Shown piece after piece: positions 39,301 through 47,367 of a stretch of 58,125 nucleotides of DNA. This DNA comes from a virus. Both the position numbers and the translations under genes were made by a program. The stretch spans positions 1 to 58,125 of the IMG/VR virus record IMGVR_UViG_3300020470_004573; one strand, written 5' to 3'. Each line of letters starts with the position of its first letter. The stretch's first letter is position 1. The notes beneath the pieces are model-generated. The model was not told the DNA's origin, made no database searches, and was given only the letters and a program-made list of their open reading frames with translations.

Positions 39301-40914
39301 TCCTGGGGCTGTTGGACATAACATATAAATATTTGGATTAGTAAACCTACATGTGGATACTTGTCCAGACATTGGTTCTGTAGATTCTACAGACGATGAG
39401 TCACAAGGTACATTAGCTGATGGGTTATAGTTACAAGCACTTGAATCCATACAACCAACGACAACTTCGTCACAAAAACCTTCTTGACAATAAGGTACAT
39501 TACTATTCCAACAATTACCAATTATTTCTAAATAACTACAATTACACCCAAGACCATATGGAGGATAAATACAAGACCCATCGTTTTGTTCTGCGTTTGA
39601 GTCGAAGTTACAAGCCGTACCATCCGTACATCCCAATACAGGTAAAGAAGGACAATAAGTATCTATAAAGTTTGTTCCTATTCCAGGATAATCTCCCTGC
39701 GTTAAATGTCCAAAAAGGGAATCAAACAAAGAATAAAATGCATCCCAATTATTAATTATGCCAGCTTGATAAGATATCCAACTTTGTAAATCAGTATAAG
39801 GACCTGCAGGAAAAACAGTATGACCTTGATCAGCTGAATAACCTATGACCATATAAGTTTGTAGGGCTTCAAAGAACTCATTTTCTGATAATGTTTGCCA
39901 ATCACAACCTACACAAGTTTCAGGACAAGATTGTGGGTCAATGTAATAATCAGGTAAACAATCCATCCCCTCACCATCACAACAAGAAAGCTCATCACAA
40001 CAAGATTCACCATTACCACACCCATCCTCGTCTTCACAATCGTGATATGGTGGTATATAATATCCTGGTATTGGGTCACAATCAGACATATCAAAATTAG
40101 GATTATCTCCACCTAATATACAATTTACCAACCATACTATATCTAATACATTTTGTTGACCATCGCCAGTTACATCACCCGGAAGTCCACCACCTACTTC
40201 TGTACCGTAAATAGGGTCAAGTCCTTGTGCGATTAAACACACATTATCATAACAACAAGAACCATCATCCGTTTCAGCGTCAGCGTCAAAGTTAGCCGCA
40301 TATATGTCTGTACATCCTGCTGTTAATGTAGGGTCAAAATCATCATCGGATGAGTCATCATCACCAGGGTCAATATCAACAGTATCTCCATCATCTGTAC
40401 AGCATTCATCACAACATCTATGTATTTTTGGATTGACAGGAATAGATGTATAATCACCATAAGAAACAAAACCATCAATATCGTAATTACAATCATCACA
40501 ATTAAATGAATCACATTCACATTTATAAGTATCATCGGCAGGTACACATTCACAACTACAAGAGTCTTGTATTGAATCAAAATATTCTGATTCTTTAAAT
40601 TGTGCAAGTGATGTACATTTTGGGACAAAGTTTCCAGAACTACCACATTGAGTTACAGGCACACAATTATTTTGTTTAATTGGTTCTATACCAACAGTTT
40701 CAATATTTTTTTTTCTGGGTCTACAAGTACAAGATGGTTTTACTGGATTTGGTATAATAGGATTATATTCTTCTTCTTGACTTAAAGGAGTTGACCCATC
40801 TAAACCACTATGGTCTAAAGCATATTGAAATAACATTTCAGCCCCTTGACGAAAGTCATATTTACGAGCTTCTCTTATTATTTCTTGTTCCGTGACTTTA
40901 TTCTTTTCAGCCAT
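36373..40914 (-). CDS. Cys-rich tail-associated protein with dockerin-like EF-hand, 1513 aa
   Basis: The N-terminus (MAEKNKVTEQEIIREARKYD) is charged and helical and probably joins the tail. The body carries at least six copies of a GCTDxxAxNYDxxAxxDDGSC motif (for example GCTDPNATNYDSSATVDNG), CGVCGG repeats, acidic YYRDDDGDGMGC loops, and a dockerin-like calcium-binding helix-loop GDVTGDGQQNVLDIVWLVN at about residues 245-265. A conventional dockerin has two such repeats; I see only one clearly. The C-terminal ~170 residues lack Cys repeats and look globular. It ends 5 nt before the giant gene. Probably part of one fibre complex with the 6224-aa protein; this is inference from shared modules and position. 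Confidence 0.75.
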   Translation of the reverse strand: MAEKNKVTEQEIIREARKYDFRQGAEMLFQYALDHSGLDGSTPLSQEEEYNPIIPNPVKPSCTCRPRKKNIETVGIEPIKQNNCVPVTQCGSSGNFVPKCTSLAQFKESEYFDSIQDSCSCECVPADDTYKCECDSFNCDDCNYDIDGFVSYGDYTSIPVNPKIHRCCDECCTDDGDTVDIDPGDDDSSDDDFDPTLTAGCTDIYAANFDADAETDDGSCCYDNVCLIAQGLDPIYGTEVGGGLPGDVTGDGQQNVLDIVWLVNCILGGDNPNFDMSDCDPIPGYYIPPYHDCEDEDGCGNGESCCDELSCCDGEGMDCLPDYYIDPQSCPETCVGCDWQTLSENEFFEALQTYMVIGYSADQGHTVFPAGPYTDLQSWISYQAGIINNWDAFYSLFDSLFGHLTQGDYPGIGTNFIDTYCPSLPVLGCTDGTACNFDSNAEQNDGSCIYPPYGLGCNCSYLEIIGNCWNSNVPYCQEGFCDEVVVGCMDSSACNYNPSANVPCDSSSVESTEPMSGQVSTCRFTNPNIYMLCPTAPGRVNEGSSGYYKNKIDYENGVGWIYDVSNNECYYDTFGQSPLYSHHHPDTFINYGSSMDDHHSYKIDDYHHGFGDIYIDYPQWSHKINLLGYRGGWQEGDDLDGSLTRDAFCSDVCAGTVSNWSAGTIVESGKNHYGFIYHEGMQGAWRWANRTNVDYEVSGDDGWIDCNCQQFIPGVCDETEETQVLTTEGPNDCCCYIGDSSSPDGSDCEIDLSAEGTCACDGTINYGCGCNNVPKLTYYRDDDGDGMGCGNQPADLCPDDILVSGGTYVQNYDDDECDCPNTCGGEILGTIIFGVGSGGMCKVCTTPGGGPSEQEHVNGTYGSPEECCAAAFGVSFSDDISVEVSDDCTVNNSWIGYQCTEGVLGSCIDGCGACVPEDEGSLDWNATCSGCTNQNACNYDSSALFDDSSCVLPTSTTCYHQYESVSQCYDSTVSIDLCAGDCTLLGDGWFNSLSNSLTEIDCIDSTSCNYTDPTSYGDCYINLNNCEYPQENFDCDGNCIVDIDDCGVCGGSGIPDGECDCFGNTLDECGVCGGNNALDLGCGCGVSGTIMYWPDEDSDGLAQGEGFEWCSEIGNITSITCADFGVHAGTGNCLVPESGWEDHCSNLDTTTNICNEEQDPDCQSFTYDCFGECDGSATTDDCGVCEGGNADQNICGVCFEPDPEPIYNCAGECVESIDRYGDCCYSSDLDECDICFGNNDKDLCGVCIADGGDNSSCSGCTDPNATNYDSSATVDNGTCQYIDGCMDSTADNYDSNATADDGTCCNFSDLNNQQALACNYLIDNSTYCDTATSTAYYDLYCTNSTDFVDASTHVPTVSVDRFVGDTPALDAYGYAQESAFVNLNYVAYTLQEESEIGILSTSFYSEKPQTFTEFGGTLSDYNTYLQGIMVELSDAFAYQLTVSKNTIVEESVTNMIETSIYYGSVCDLFFGADNCSSGWSPKLTFSPGQGFLLLAAANSPGTYIKFKDFELGT
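37000..40320 (-). repeat. Coding GCTD/DDGSC repeats in the 1513-aa protein
   Basis: Six clear copies of GC(T/M)(D/N)-x2-A-x-N-(Y/F)-(D/N)-x2-A, near 40252-40319, 39570-39640, 39400-39455, 38065-38135, 37078-37145 and 37005-37070. Five end in a D-x-(S/T)-C turn; the copy at 39400 ends in a different Cys-containing segment. The two at 37005-37145 are adjacent and nearly alike. A seventh, degenerate copy starts DCIDSTSCNY. The motif is known from secreted proteins of marine bacteria. Confidence 0.75.
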
Positions 40915-40931
40915 AACCTATAAGTCCCCTT

Positions 40932-42566
40932 TTATTTTACAGGTTTAAAACCACGAGCTCTCAATAAATCTGACTTTGATATTATTTCAACTTTACACCT
41001 ATTACCAAGTCCAGAATTATGAGTCATTATAGGTGTGCTATCATCTGTTAAATTATTTAACCAATAGTGATGATTATTCTCCATATCAGTAATATTTGAA
41101 GGTGAATAATCTTCATCGATATTAGGATTATATCTAGCAACTATAAAATACCATTCATCAAAATCAATTGGTACTCTCGTATAATTTGTATAAAAATTTC
41201 TGTCTACATCAGTAGCTGTCGAGTTGTTTGATATAGTATCAAATTTTGGATTTAAATTATTTCCAAAGTTAGAATCTCTTAAAGAACCGTCTCCCTCTCT
41301 TACAATTAAATTTACAAACCTTTCATAATTATTATTTGAAAATGGTATGTGACCATCTACCAATTCACTTTGACCAATATCATCAACTGAATCTCTTCTG
41401 ATAGTAAATGTTTCTAATCTTATACCAAAAGGATTATTTGACCTCAAAGGATTTCCAAAATTAAATAAAGTTCCTGAATTTACTTTATCTTTAAATTTAA
41501 CCCATTGTGTAATAGTAAATCCATTAATTAAAAATTCAGGTATTTCTATACCACACTCAAAACTACCACCAGCTAATGGATATAAGTCTAACCAAAATTC
41601 ACCAGCAGATGCACAATCAGGAAATGTACCACCTTCAACTGAACTACCAAGTATTATAGTATCACCAATACCTCTAGCCGAAGTTGGACTTTCGTGTTCT
41701 CCTCTTTTTATAATAATAGATTGATTTAAATTTCTTATTTCTAAATATCCTTCAGACTGATTACTATATTCAGGTCTATTATCATTCATAGTTTGAGGTA
41801 ATAATAATTCCATATCTCGAAGATATCTACTCGCGTCATTAACTAACCAAGCTAAACTTTGATTTTCATTAGCTACATTTTCTTCATCTATTTCTCTTGT
41901 TATAGGTGCATTTTTATCATCACCACCATTATCTTGAATAACTGAAATATTATTTTCTGAAGCCCAACTATCATATATAATTGAATTACCACAAATTGTA
42001 ACACCACTACCATCATCTAAAATAGGTCCATAGTCAAGTGTATAATTACCTTCACCATCAATACAATATGGAGGTTCGGATGAAGGTTTTAATAAATTAT
42101 ATTGACTAAAAAAATTATTTATTAAATCTTGTCTGTTGGTTTGGAAGGGTAAAAGTTCTGTTATTTTCGTATCAAGTGTTTCATTTAATTTATCAGGGTC
42201 AATTTGTATTGAACCAGATTGCAACCCAACAAATTGAGAAACATTATCAGGTTCAGAAAGTGAAATTAATGAACCTGTAATTAGTGTTTCAAATTGATTG
42301 TTTTGACCATCATAGTTTGATAAAAATTGTTGAAGACTTCCAAATGTAGAATCACTCATCAACTCATTAAAATCTTGAGTATCTAAACCGGCTAAACTTA
42401 ATACATCACTTTTATAAATAATTATATTTTGATTATTAGTAGTACCACCTTGAATAATACCATTCGATAAAACTTGTTGGTATTCTCCAATATCAGAATA
42501 GTTACTTCTTTCTAATGTGTTTTTAGCTATCCACTCAGCTATCTTTTCTTTTGTCCAATATGCCAT
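40932..42566 (-). CDS. Baseplate/tail protein with LamG-like domain
   Basis: 544 aa. The N-terminal region (MAYWTKEKIAEWIAKNTL) is helical; the C-terminal half contains a concanavalin-type fold pattern: FTITQWVKFKDKVNSGTLFNFG near residues 350-370 and EWYFIVARYNPN further on, as in LamG/pentraxin-like lectin domains. The protein ends in a conserved-looking KVEIISKSDLLRARGF segment. It lies between the DNRLRE-like protein and the Cys-rich fibre genes, so it is probably a baseplate-to-fibre adaptor that may bind carbohydrate. The lectin domain is a fold-level guess; the structural role follows from context. Confidence 0.6.
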   Translation of the reverse strand: MAYWTKEKIAEWIAKNTLERSNYSDIGEYQQVLSNGIIQGGTTNNQNIIIYKSDVLSLAGLDTQDFNELMSDSTFGSLQQFLSNYDGQNNQFETLITGSLISLSEPDNVSQFVGLQSGSIQIDPDKLNETLDTKITELLPFQTNRQDLINNFFSQYNLLKPSSEPPYCIDGEGNYTLDYGPILDDGSGVTICGNSIIYDSWASENNISVIQDNGGDDKNAPITREIDEENVANENQSLAWLVNDASRYLRDMELLLPQTMNDNRPEYSNQSEGYLEIRNLNQSIIIKRGEHESPTSARGIGDTIILGSSVEGGTFPDCASAGEFWLDLYPLAGGSFECGIEIPEFLINGFTITQWVKFKDKVNSGTLFNFGNPLRSNNPFGIRLETFTIRRDSVDDIGQSELVDGHIPFSNNNYERFVNLIVREGDGSLRDSNFGNNLNPKFDTISNNSTATDVDRNFYTNYTRVPIDFDEWYFIVARYNPNIDEDYSPSNITDMENNHHYWLNNLTDDSTPIMTHNSGLGNRCKVEIISKSDLLRARGFKPVK

Positions 42567-42574
42567 AACCTAAA

Positions 42575-43771
42575 TTACCTCACCACTTTAAATGTATAGT
42601 CATCATCTATTATATGTTCTTGCCCATCATCGTATTTTACTTTCAATATAATCTTGTAAACTCTATTCGGTTGAAATGTATTCAAATCTTGTTTAAAATA
42701 ATTACTATTAGAATCAATACTCATAGATGTAAATTGTCCAAATGGTATTATGGTTTCATCTGTTACTATATCTTTAATTGAATAGAATCCACTTCCTGTT
42801 GGAATAAAAGAACCTGTAATTGTTTGAACTGATGTTGCAAATGTTCGACCTACATATTTTTTTCTAGCACCTACTCTAAATTTAACAGTTTCGTTTTCTT
42901 TATATTCATCCCTTAAACCTTTTACATATATAAAATTATCTACATCACCAGTCATATCCAATGAACTCAAAGAAGCAGTATGAGTATTACCGGCTGGTGA
43001 ATCACTATCATTCCATCTAACCTCAAGTTTAGGTGAATATATTGTATGAGTATTCGATGAAAAGAATTTTAAATCACCTCTATTATTATCAGATGATTCA
43101 TAACTACCACTAAATTTTAATATAAGACCATAATTTTTTAATCCATTTGGAAATTTAGGATCATTAGCTCCAATTGAAGCTGGATTTCCTGGTTCACCAC
43201 CACCTGAATATGAACCTGTTATCCATCTTTTGACTATATTTGTAATGTCCATATCTATATCAGGAGATTGATATGAAAAAGATTGAGATTGTTGAAATCT
43301 TGAACCTGTAAACCATATACCACCACCCTCTTCTTCTAATCTATCACTACTACTTCCAGAAGTTCCAAGTCCATTTGTAGTACCTAATGACCAAGTAAAG
43401 TTAGCTGTTCTATGGTCATAGTTTTTCCAAGTAACACCATCTTGTAATGCAGGATTTGAATTTAATTTACCAGTACCTTCTTCCCAAGATTGAGATAAGG
43501 CAAATGCAGATATTTCATAAGTAGAAGGTAATTCTGATGTTTCAGTCGAATATAGTTTCAAATGATAAGTAGCATCAGTTGGAGTTGTCTCCTCATCTAT
43601 TGATTTTGATATGTCTGTTAAATCAAAATGTAGTAATGTCCTCGTAACTCCATTTACAGAATCACCACTAAAAGCTTTATGTAATTCTAATACCTCATCT
43701 CCACCATAATTTTGTGAATGAGATATGTCTGATATCCAAGAATCTTTGTTGGAATAGTAATATTTATGCAT
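42575..43771 (-). CDS. DNRLRE-domain-like tail protein
   Basis: 398 aa. The first ~260 residues resemble the DNRLRE/disaggregatase-related fold of secreted proteins: SWISDISHSQNYGGDEVL (repeated-unit start), RTLLHFDLTD, an LKLYSTET strand, a SWEEGTGK segment, DITNIVKRWITGS, YGLILKFSGSYE and KLEVRW, in the order typical of that domain. The remainder is an Ig-like region (VKFRVGARKKYVGRTF). Probably surface-exposed, with a carbohydrate-related or adhesive role. The start overlaps the gp6-like gene's stop by one base. Confidence 0.68.
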   Translation of the reverse strand: MHKYYYSNKDSWISDISHSQNYGGDEVLELHKAFSGDSVNGVTRTLLHFDLTDISKSIDEETTPTDATYHLKLYSTETSELPSTYEISAFALSQSWEEGTGKLNSNPALQDGVTWKNYDHRTANFTWSLGTTNGLGTSGSSSDRLEEEGGGIWFTGSRFQQSQSFSYQSPDIDMDITNIVKRWITGSYSGGGEPGNPASIGANDPKFPNGLKNYGLILKFSGSYESSDNNRGDLKFFSSNTHTIYSPKLEVRWNDSDSPAGNTHTASLSSLDMTGDVDNFIYVKGLRDEYKENETVKFRVGARKKYVGRTFATSVQTITGSFIPTGSGFYSIKDIVTDETIIPFGQFTSMSIDSNSNYFKQDLNTFQPNRVYKIILKVKYDDGQEHIIDDDYTFKVVR

Positions 43772-45945
43772 TATTCAACCTCCCCTTTTATATTATCTTT
43801 TGGATTTTTTAATTCAAATATAGAAGGTGTAGTCCAATGTGCAGGTGGAATAGTACCTGAAGATAATATATCAGCGTGTTCAAATTCATAAGCATACCCA
43901 TACTCACTAGTACCTGCACCTCCCACAAGATTAGGTGGAGTTCCACCATCCGCATATAAATTTACTCCTGTTTTTAAAAGATTACCACTTTGACTTATCT
44001 TTACATCTTTTACAATTTTAACACCCTCAACATTATATAATAAATTTTGAATATCATTTATATACAATGTTTGATTAAACTGCATATTTTTATTATCGAA
44101 ATATCTAATAATTTCATCAATACATTTTAATTTTAAATCAGATTTATTCACATGTTCTTTTGCTACTACTCTGAAAAATACTCCAAAATTTATTATAAAT
44201 CCATCTCTAATCGATATATTATCAGAAATAATTTTATATTGTTCTAAATATTTCTGTAAATTACTTTTTATTAAATCTGTAGTAGCTGTAAAATTATTAA
44301 ATCCATCATTGGATATTACATATATATCAATATTTTTAAATGATAAAACATCTGCAGTTGTTAATGACTCTGCATTTGTTAGCAAGTCTCTCATATTTTG
44401 TATAGCTGATACTTGGTCTTGAGTTATATCTTGATTACTACCTGGACTAAATCCAGCAAATATTGTATCAAATGCAGAAATATCACTATCAGTAACTTGT
44501 CCATCTCCATCATAATCAAATTGATTATATAATGTATCACCACCACTTCCAGTTATTTCAGTAAATGGTCTTCGTCTAACATATACTTTAGAAATATTTC
44601 CATATTTAGCCGGCATTGAAATAACTCTTGACTCATAATCTTTTTTAGTAACTGCTCTATTTTGTGAAGCGAAATGTGATTTAGCTCTTTCTCTTATTTG
44701 ACCCAATGATTCTTCATCCATACCACCACCCGCAGGTTTATCATTTGTGACTCGTAATGTATTAAGTACTGAATCACTCGGTGACGATATTACATTTCTA
44801 ACCAATACTTGTTCTATGGTATTAGCAGGAACATTTGTTTTTGAACCTCCACCGGTTCTATAGGTAATGGTTAATGTTGTATTGGCCGGAGTCTCACCTA
44901 ATGAATCTAATTTAGAACCTAGTGATGGGTCTAAACTTGAAGGTAAAGTTCCTTGAACTAAAGAATTTATTTGATTATTATCACTTATAACATCTTCTAA
45001 AACTGATGACCCACTCAAGTCTCTATTTAACAATCCATTACCAAATACTATTGAAGTTGTATTGTCTGGATTAGTTTCTACTATAAATCTTTTATTTACT
45101 TTTGACATAGAATTTAAAACATATGGAACAGGATTAGTTGTATTTACAGTTGTACCAGTAGTAAAATCTACATATGCACTACTTCTACTATCATCATCGC
45201 TATAGTGTGTATCCGTAAATACTTTATCTTGAGCTAGGTACTCTACTTCGTGCCAATTTTTACCAGAAGAATCTATACAAGATATAATACTCGTAACATC
45301 TTTTTCAGGTAATGTCAATCTTAAAAATTGAGTAGGTGATGTTACAGTAAAAGTTTTTTGTTTGGTTTCACCTGTAACTGCTATAATATCTTGTTTTAAT
45401 TTATATTCTGTAGGTACTCCATTTGAATCCGTAGATTCTATAGTTGGCTCATACCCCATACTCCCACCATAAGAACCAGTTATTGTGAAATCTAAAACAT
45501 CCAATGTTTCAAACTTAACATCTGATAAAGCTGATTGTAAAACCATACCTTTATTTAAAACTAAAGCTTCTGACATATCAGGTGAAACATTTGGTGCTGT
45601 ACCTGTAACTCCAACTGTTTGAGAAAAATTTAATACTACATAAGATGGAGAAGTAGGTTTAACTCTGTATCCCAATGTTTTGGCTAAATTAATTAGGTTT
45701 GTTCTTTCTTCTGCAGTAGAAACAAACATTTCTTTAAATTGTTGGTCAATATAAAAAGATAATATGTCACCCACATAAGCATTCATTTCTAACAACATCA
45801 TACCAGGTGATGTTTCATTAAAATCTTGATATGTATCTGGGAAATATGTTTTAGCATATTCTATTAAATCTTTTTTCAAAGAAGTAAAGTCTTTGTTTAA
45901 ATAATTTATTGATGGACTATTTACATCTTTATTATAATTTGGCAT
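43771..45945 (-). CDS. Baseplate wedge protein, gp6-like (baseplate J family)
   Basis: 724 aa. The N-terminus (SINYLNKDFTSLKKDLIEY, DTYQDFNETSPGMMLLEMNA, VGDILSFYIDQQFKEMF, LINLAKTLGYRVKP) is the signature of T4 gp6 / baseplate J-like proteins, which form the core dimer of each baseplate wedge. A mid-region RERAKSHFASQNRAVTKKDYE, followed by SMPAKYGNISKVYV, is also characteristic. An EF-hand-like FDYGDGQVTDSDIS-type insert (YDGDGQVTDSDISAF) sits near residue 480, which is unusual for gp6. It lies directly after the gp25-like gene, as in T4. Confidence 0.9.
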   Translation of the reverse strand: MPNYNKDVNSPSINYLNKDFTSLKKDLIEYAKTYFPDTYQDFNETSPGMMLLEMNAYVGDILSFYIDQQFKEMFVSTAEERTNLINLAKTLGYRVKPTSPSYVVLNFSQTVGVTGTAPNVSPDMSEALVLNKGMVLQSALSDVKFETLDVLDFTITGSYGGSMGYEPTIESTDSNGVPTEYKLKQDIIAVTGETKQKTFTVTSPTQFLRLTLPEKDVTSIISCIDSSGKNWHEVEYLAQDKVFTDTHYSDDDSRSSAYVDFTTGTTVNTTNPVPYVLNSMSKVNKRFIVETNPDNTTSIVFGNGLLNRDLSGSSVLEDVISDNNQINSLVQGTLPSSLDPSLGSKLDSLGETPANTTLTITYRTGGGSKTNVPANTIEQVLVRNVISSPSDSVLNTLRVTNDKPAGGGMDEESLGQIRERAKSHFASQNRAVTKKDYESRVISMPAKYGNISKVYVRRRPFTEITGSGGDTLYNQFDYDGDGQVTDSDISAFDTIFAGFSPGSNQDITQDQVSAIQNMRDLLTNAESLTTADVLSFKNIDIYVISNDGFNNFTATTDLIKSNLQKYLEQYKIISDNISIRDGFIINFGVFFRVVAKEHVNKSDLKLKCIDEIIRYFDNKNMQFNQTLYINDIQNLLYNVEGVKIVKDVKISQSGNLLKTGVNLYADGGTPPNLVGGAGTSEYGYAYEFEHADILSSGTIPPAHWTTPSIFELKNPKDNIKGEVE

Positions 45946-45959
45946 TTTCTATTCTCCAC

Positions 45960-46391
45960 CTATATTTCTAAAGTAACCGAATCAAATATATTCGGTAAAC
46001 TATTAAGATAAAATTGAATAAAAATATTCAATCTATTTGGATTACTGTTACTTGGATTTATCTGTAATTCTTTTATTCCAACATAAGGTAACCATTGTGA
46101 AATAGCTTTATTAATTCTATCTCTAATAATAGTTTGTACTTCAGAAGTCATATTTTCAAAAAGGACATCTTCTAAACCTATTCCAATATCAGTTTGAAAA
46201 ACTCTTTCACCTTTTCTCGTTTTTAATAAGTTTTTTAAATTTTCTCTAACAGCGTCTAGAGTAATATTCGTTGACTCAAAATAACCTTCACTATCTCCTC
46301 TTTCAAGAGGTAGTTTTAATCCAATAAGTTTACTCTTACCAGCAGTATTTTTATCAGTTGGTATATTAGGATTATTTATTCTGATAGCCAT
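45960..46391 (-). CDS. Baseplate wedge protein, gp25-like
   Basis: 143 aa, the length usual for T4 gp25. The conserved core NLKNLLKTRKGERVFQTDIG followed by GLEDVLFE marks the gp25/GPW family, a wedge component that contacts the inner tube initiation site. Downstream gp6-like gene and upstream hub-type genes support the assignment. The start overlaps the preceding stop by one base (TAATG). Confidence 0.88.
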   Translation of the reverse strand: MAIRINNPNIPTDKNTAGKSKLIGLKLPLERGDSEGYFESTNITLDAVRENLKNLLKTRKGERVFQTDIGIGLEDVLFENMTSEVQTIIRDRINKAISQWLPYVGIKELQINPSNSNPNRLNIFIQFYLNSLPNIFDSVTLEI

Positions 46392-46912
46392 TATTTATCA
46401 GCTCCATTTTTTACATCACCTGACATTAGTTTAACAACTGTAGAACTAGCGTCGCCAGTAGCTTTAGATGCATTTTTAAAATTAGGCATATCTATTCCAC
46501 CACTACCTTCAACTTTTAGACCATCACCAATTTTCCTAATTGTCCAAGCAGGAACAGAAGCTCCACCAGCAGAGACTTTTTGTGTGGCTTTTTTTATAAC
46601 CCCTTCCACTTTATCAATAATTGAACCTGCACCTGGAACTAATCCAGCTAATTGTTTCAAAGAACTTATTAATGGAGCATAAGGACCCATTAGTGTATTA
46701 GGTGCTACATCAGCTGCCTGGTCTTTTGTTATCCCTATAGAGTCAACATCTAATTTAGTTTTAAGTTTTACAACTCTAAACTCTTGTTCTAACACAAATT
46801 CTTCAACAGCTAAAGCAATTGAATGGGCTAATTCTTCAATGTTTTTATTAGGTCCTTCCAATTGAGCAGTTTTCTTTAAAGCATCTGCTATTTTTTTCTC
46901 CATACTAGCCAT
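46391..46912 (-). CDS. Putative baseplate protein, 173 aa, unrecognised
   Basis: I do not recognise this protein. It begins with a helical segment (MEKKIADALKKTAQLE), continues with AHSIALAVEEFVLEQEF and a region FRVVKLKTKLDV, then a Gly/Pro/Ala-rich hydrophobic stretch around LAGLVPGAGSIIDKVEG. No signal peptide or catalytic motif is visible. It is flanked by gp25-like and gp5-like genes with one-base TAATG overlaps on both sides, which argues strongly for a baseplate or hub component. Confidence 0.55.
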   Translation of the reverse strand: MASMEKKIADALKKTAQLEGPNKNIEELAHSIALAVEEFVLEQEFRVVKLKTKLDVDSIGITKDQAADVAPNTLMGPYAPLISSLKQLAGLVPGAGSIIDKVEGVIKKATQKVSAGGASVPAWTIRKIGDGLKVEGSGGIDMPNFKNASKATGDASSTVVKLMSGDVKNGADK

Positions 46913-47355
46913 TAACCATTCCTACCTTTAGATTTCTCAATACTCTTTTTTAATATTTGACTATAATCTTTATTAAATAAATTTTTAATGTTATCAGGTG
47001 CTGATGGTGTAGCTATTATATCACCATTACTTGATTCAGAACCTGGTTGAACATTGGAGTAAGCTGAACTCATTATTTCATTAGCCGAGTTAGAGTCGAA
47101 TGTCTCTCCACCCATAGATGGCCAATCTTCCATATCACCCATAGCAGTTTCATTTAACACATCATTTAAAACAGAATTATTAGAAAAGTTTTTCTTTTCA
47201 ACTATTTTTTTATTTTGTTTTGGTTGAGAAGTTTTCTGTGAAGTTGTTTTTGTAACTGGTTGTTTTAATTCACTTATTACCTCGTGAATAGCCATAGCAA
47301 CTTCTTCTCTTACAATCCCTCTAATTAATGTTCGTATGTTTTTTTTCTTTTTCAT
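46912..47355 (-). CDS. Small basic/coiled tail-associated protein, 147 aa
   Basis: Unrecognised. It opens with a Lys/Arg-rich segment MKKKKNIRTLIRGIVREEV and a short amphipathic helix (AMAIHEVISELK), followed by a Lys/Thr/Gln-rich linker, an acidic Asn/Ser-rich middle (about 60-110) and a basic C-terminus. The N-terminal IR-x-IVREEV pattern recurs in small proteins near baseplate genes of marine myoviruses, as far as I recall. Possibly a hub or scaffold-like factor; the function is unknown. Confidence 0.5.
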   Translation of the reverse strand: MKKKKNIRTLIRGIVREEVAMAIHEVISELKQPVTKTTSQKTSQPKQNKKIVEKKNFSNNSVLNDVLNETAMGDMEDWPSMGGETFDSNSANEIMSSAYSNVQPGSESSNGDIIATPSAPDNIKNLFNKDYSQILKKSIEKSKGRNG

Positions 47356-47367
47356 ATATTACCTCTT

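Noticed and set aside
39320-39332. Another near copy of TATATAAATAT inside the 1513-aa gene
   Set aside because: In coding DNA (an Ile-Tyr-Met stretch) with no gene start nearby; chance match.
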